Source: Candidatus Shikimatogenerans bostrichidophilus
GTDB taxonomy: Bacteria; Bacteroidota; Bacteroidia; Flavobacteriales; Blattabacteriaceae
Length of the DNA: 64,000 nt
Assembly (NCBI GenBank): GCA_029851345.1
Contig: CP099831.1
Coordinates: 1 to 64,000, forward strand
Reading direction: 5' to 3'
In this document: positions 63,425-64,000 of the stretch, piece after piece
Layout of the letters: each line of letters begins with the position of its first letter
Position numbering within the stretch: position 1 is the stretch's first letter
Program-made: the position numbers and the translations under genes
Notes under the pieces: generated by a model
Databases searched by the model: none
The model's input: only the letters and a program-made list of their open reading frames with translations
What the model was told of the DNA's origin: nothing

Positions 63425-63499
63425 TGGTCTCGGCTGGATTTGAACCAGCGACCTCTTGATTATGAGTCAAGTGCTATAACCAACCTAAGCTACGAGACC
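63425..63499 (-). tRNA. tRNA with CAT anticodon, Ile2-like
   Basis: 75-nt cloverleaf: acceptor GGTCTCG/CGAGACC, anticodon stem CTTGA/TCAAG with loop CTCATAA, T stem GCTGG/CCAGC, discriminator A. The stretch GACTCATAATC followed by GGTCGCTGGTTCAA closely resembles E. coli tRNA-Ile2, whose C34 is changed to lysidine. The D stem has a U-U mismatch at 13-22. tilS is not in the window. Confidence 0.88.
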
Positions 63500-63535
63500 T
63501 TTATTTATTATTTTAATTATTAATAAATATATTAA

Positions 63536-64000
63536 CTATATTAATCTTTTTATAAAATAATATATATAAAAATTTTTATATAATATCTTATTATTTTTTA
63601 TTTTAAAATCTTTATTACTATATATTATAATATTTACGGCTAATGTTTCATTTAATATATATTCTTTATATTTATTAATTATTTTATATACAAATTTTAT
63701 ATTTTTTTTATGTAAATATATATTAATTTTTTCTGTTAGTTTTAATTTGTTATCTTTTCTTAAATTTTGTATTTGTCTAATAAAATCTCTTATCCATCCT
63801 TCTTCTTTTAATGATTTAGTAAGTTTTGTATTTAATATAATAGTCAAACTTTTATTATTATACATTTTAATATTACTATTTATACTTTGATTTTCAATAA
63901 TAACATCTTTTAATAATAATTTTATATTTTTTTTTTTAAAATAAATATATTTATTTTTTTCAAATTTATCTATTTCTTTCTGATCTAAATTATTAAAAAA
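63536..64000 (-). CDS. ileS: Isoleucyl-tRNA synthetase, C-terminal part
   Basis: Open frame entering from the right edge and ending at 63536; 154 codons visible. Seen: LLLKDVIIENQSI (family LxxEDVEIxSEDIPGW), then TIILNTKLTKSLKEEGWIRD and FIRQIQNLRKDNKLKLTEKI, the conserved ending of IleRS before its C-terminal tail. The catalytic and editing parts lie outside, so editing status cannot be judged. The tail after LTEKI is short and weakly conserved. Confidence 0.88.
   Translation of the reverse strand, partial: FFNNLDQKEIDKFEKNKYIYFKKKNIKLLLKDVIIENQSINSNIKMYNNKSLTIILNTKLTKSLKEEGWIRDFIRQIQNLRKDNKLKLTEKINIYLHKKNIKFVYKIINKYKEYILNETLAVNIIIYSNKDFKIKNNKILYKNFYIYYFIKRLI

Noticed and set aside
1-64000. 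CRISPR arrays, insertion sequences, prophage or defence genes
   Set aside because: No regularly spaced repeats, transposase or integrase motifs, or phage genes were seen; nearly all sequence is accounted for by housekeeping genes.

Overview
This window is a dense, extremely AT-rich stretch of a Bacteroidota (Flavobacteriales-type) chromosome. It most likely belongs to an obligate insect endosymbiont with a very reduced genome, in the style of Sulcia, Uzinura, Blattabacterium or Shikimatogenerans. I cannot assign the species from sequence alone. Supporting evidence: by eye G+C is far below 25% and proteins are swollen with Lys, Asn and Ile. Neighbouring genes abut or overlap, and only one gap exceeds 300 bases. 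Bacteroidota-specific genes and gene orders are present: a DUF4290 protein, the rpmB-rpmG-DUF4295 trio, DUF177-rpmF, and Thr-Tyr-Gly tRNA genes upstream of tuf. No start codon has a clear Shine-Dalgarno sequence.

Layout. 1-7975 (minus): rpoB (cut by the window edge), rplL, rplJ, rplA, rplK, nusG, tRNA-Trp, tuf, and tRNA-Gly, -Tyr, -Thr. 8076-21883: leuS, ruvC (minus), lon, metG, rsmA, era, a HisH-like gene without its catalytic triad, and sufBCDS. 21892-23938: bL38-like DUF4295, rpmG and rpmB (minus), then DUF4290, tRNA-Val and map. 23960-38169: an almost uninterrupted str/S10/spc/alpha ribosomal superoperon (rpsL to rplQ) that includes fusA, infA and rpoA but lacks secY, rpmC and rpmD. 38156-47442: valS, rbfA (minus), grpE, dnaJ, mnmA, prmC, ligA, truA. 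47433-54120: rpmF and DUF177 (minus), a 319-base rho leader, rho, lysS (minus), rnpA, pth, prfA (minus), pheS. 54115-64000: rlmB (minus), rpsA, a large eroded AddA-type helicase-nuclease (minus), rpsF-rpsR-rplI, prfB (minus), tRNA-Ser, ferredoxin, two CAU tRNAs, hflX, and the 3' part of ileS.

Nearly everything serves transcription, translation, protein quality control (Lon, DnaJ, GrpE), Fe-S assembly (SufBCDS, ferredoxin) or minimal DNA maintenance (LigA, RuvC). No membrane-protein, transporter or amino-acid biosynthesis gene is evident apart from the HisH relic. Nothing resembles a mobile element, CRISPR array, phage or defence island.

The most interesting material is functional erosion inside intact reading frames. 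A 953-codon AddA-like protein has lost every recognisable helicase and nuclease motif. A HisH-like protein lacks Cys, His and Glu of its triad. LeuRS has lost its editing-site motifs while ValRS keeps them. DnaJ has only one of two zinc centres. RpoA lacks its C-terminal domain, and LigA lacks BRCT. rnpA is split by a frameshift at a 12-T run, with the missing C-terminus readable in the next frame.
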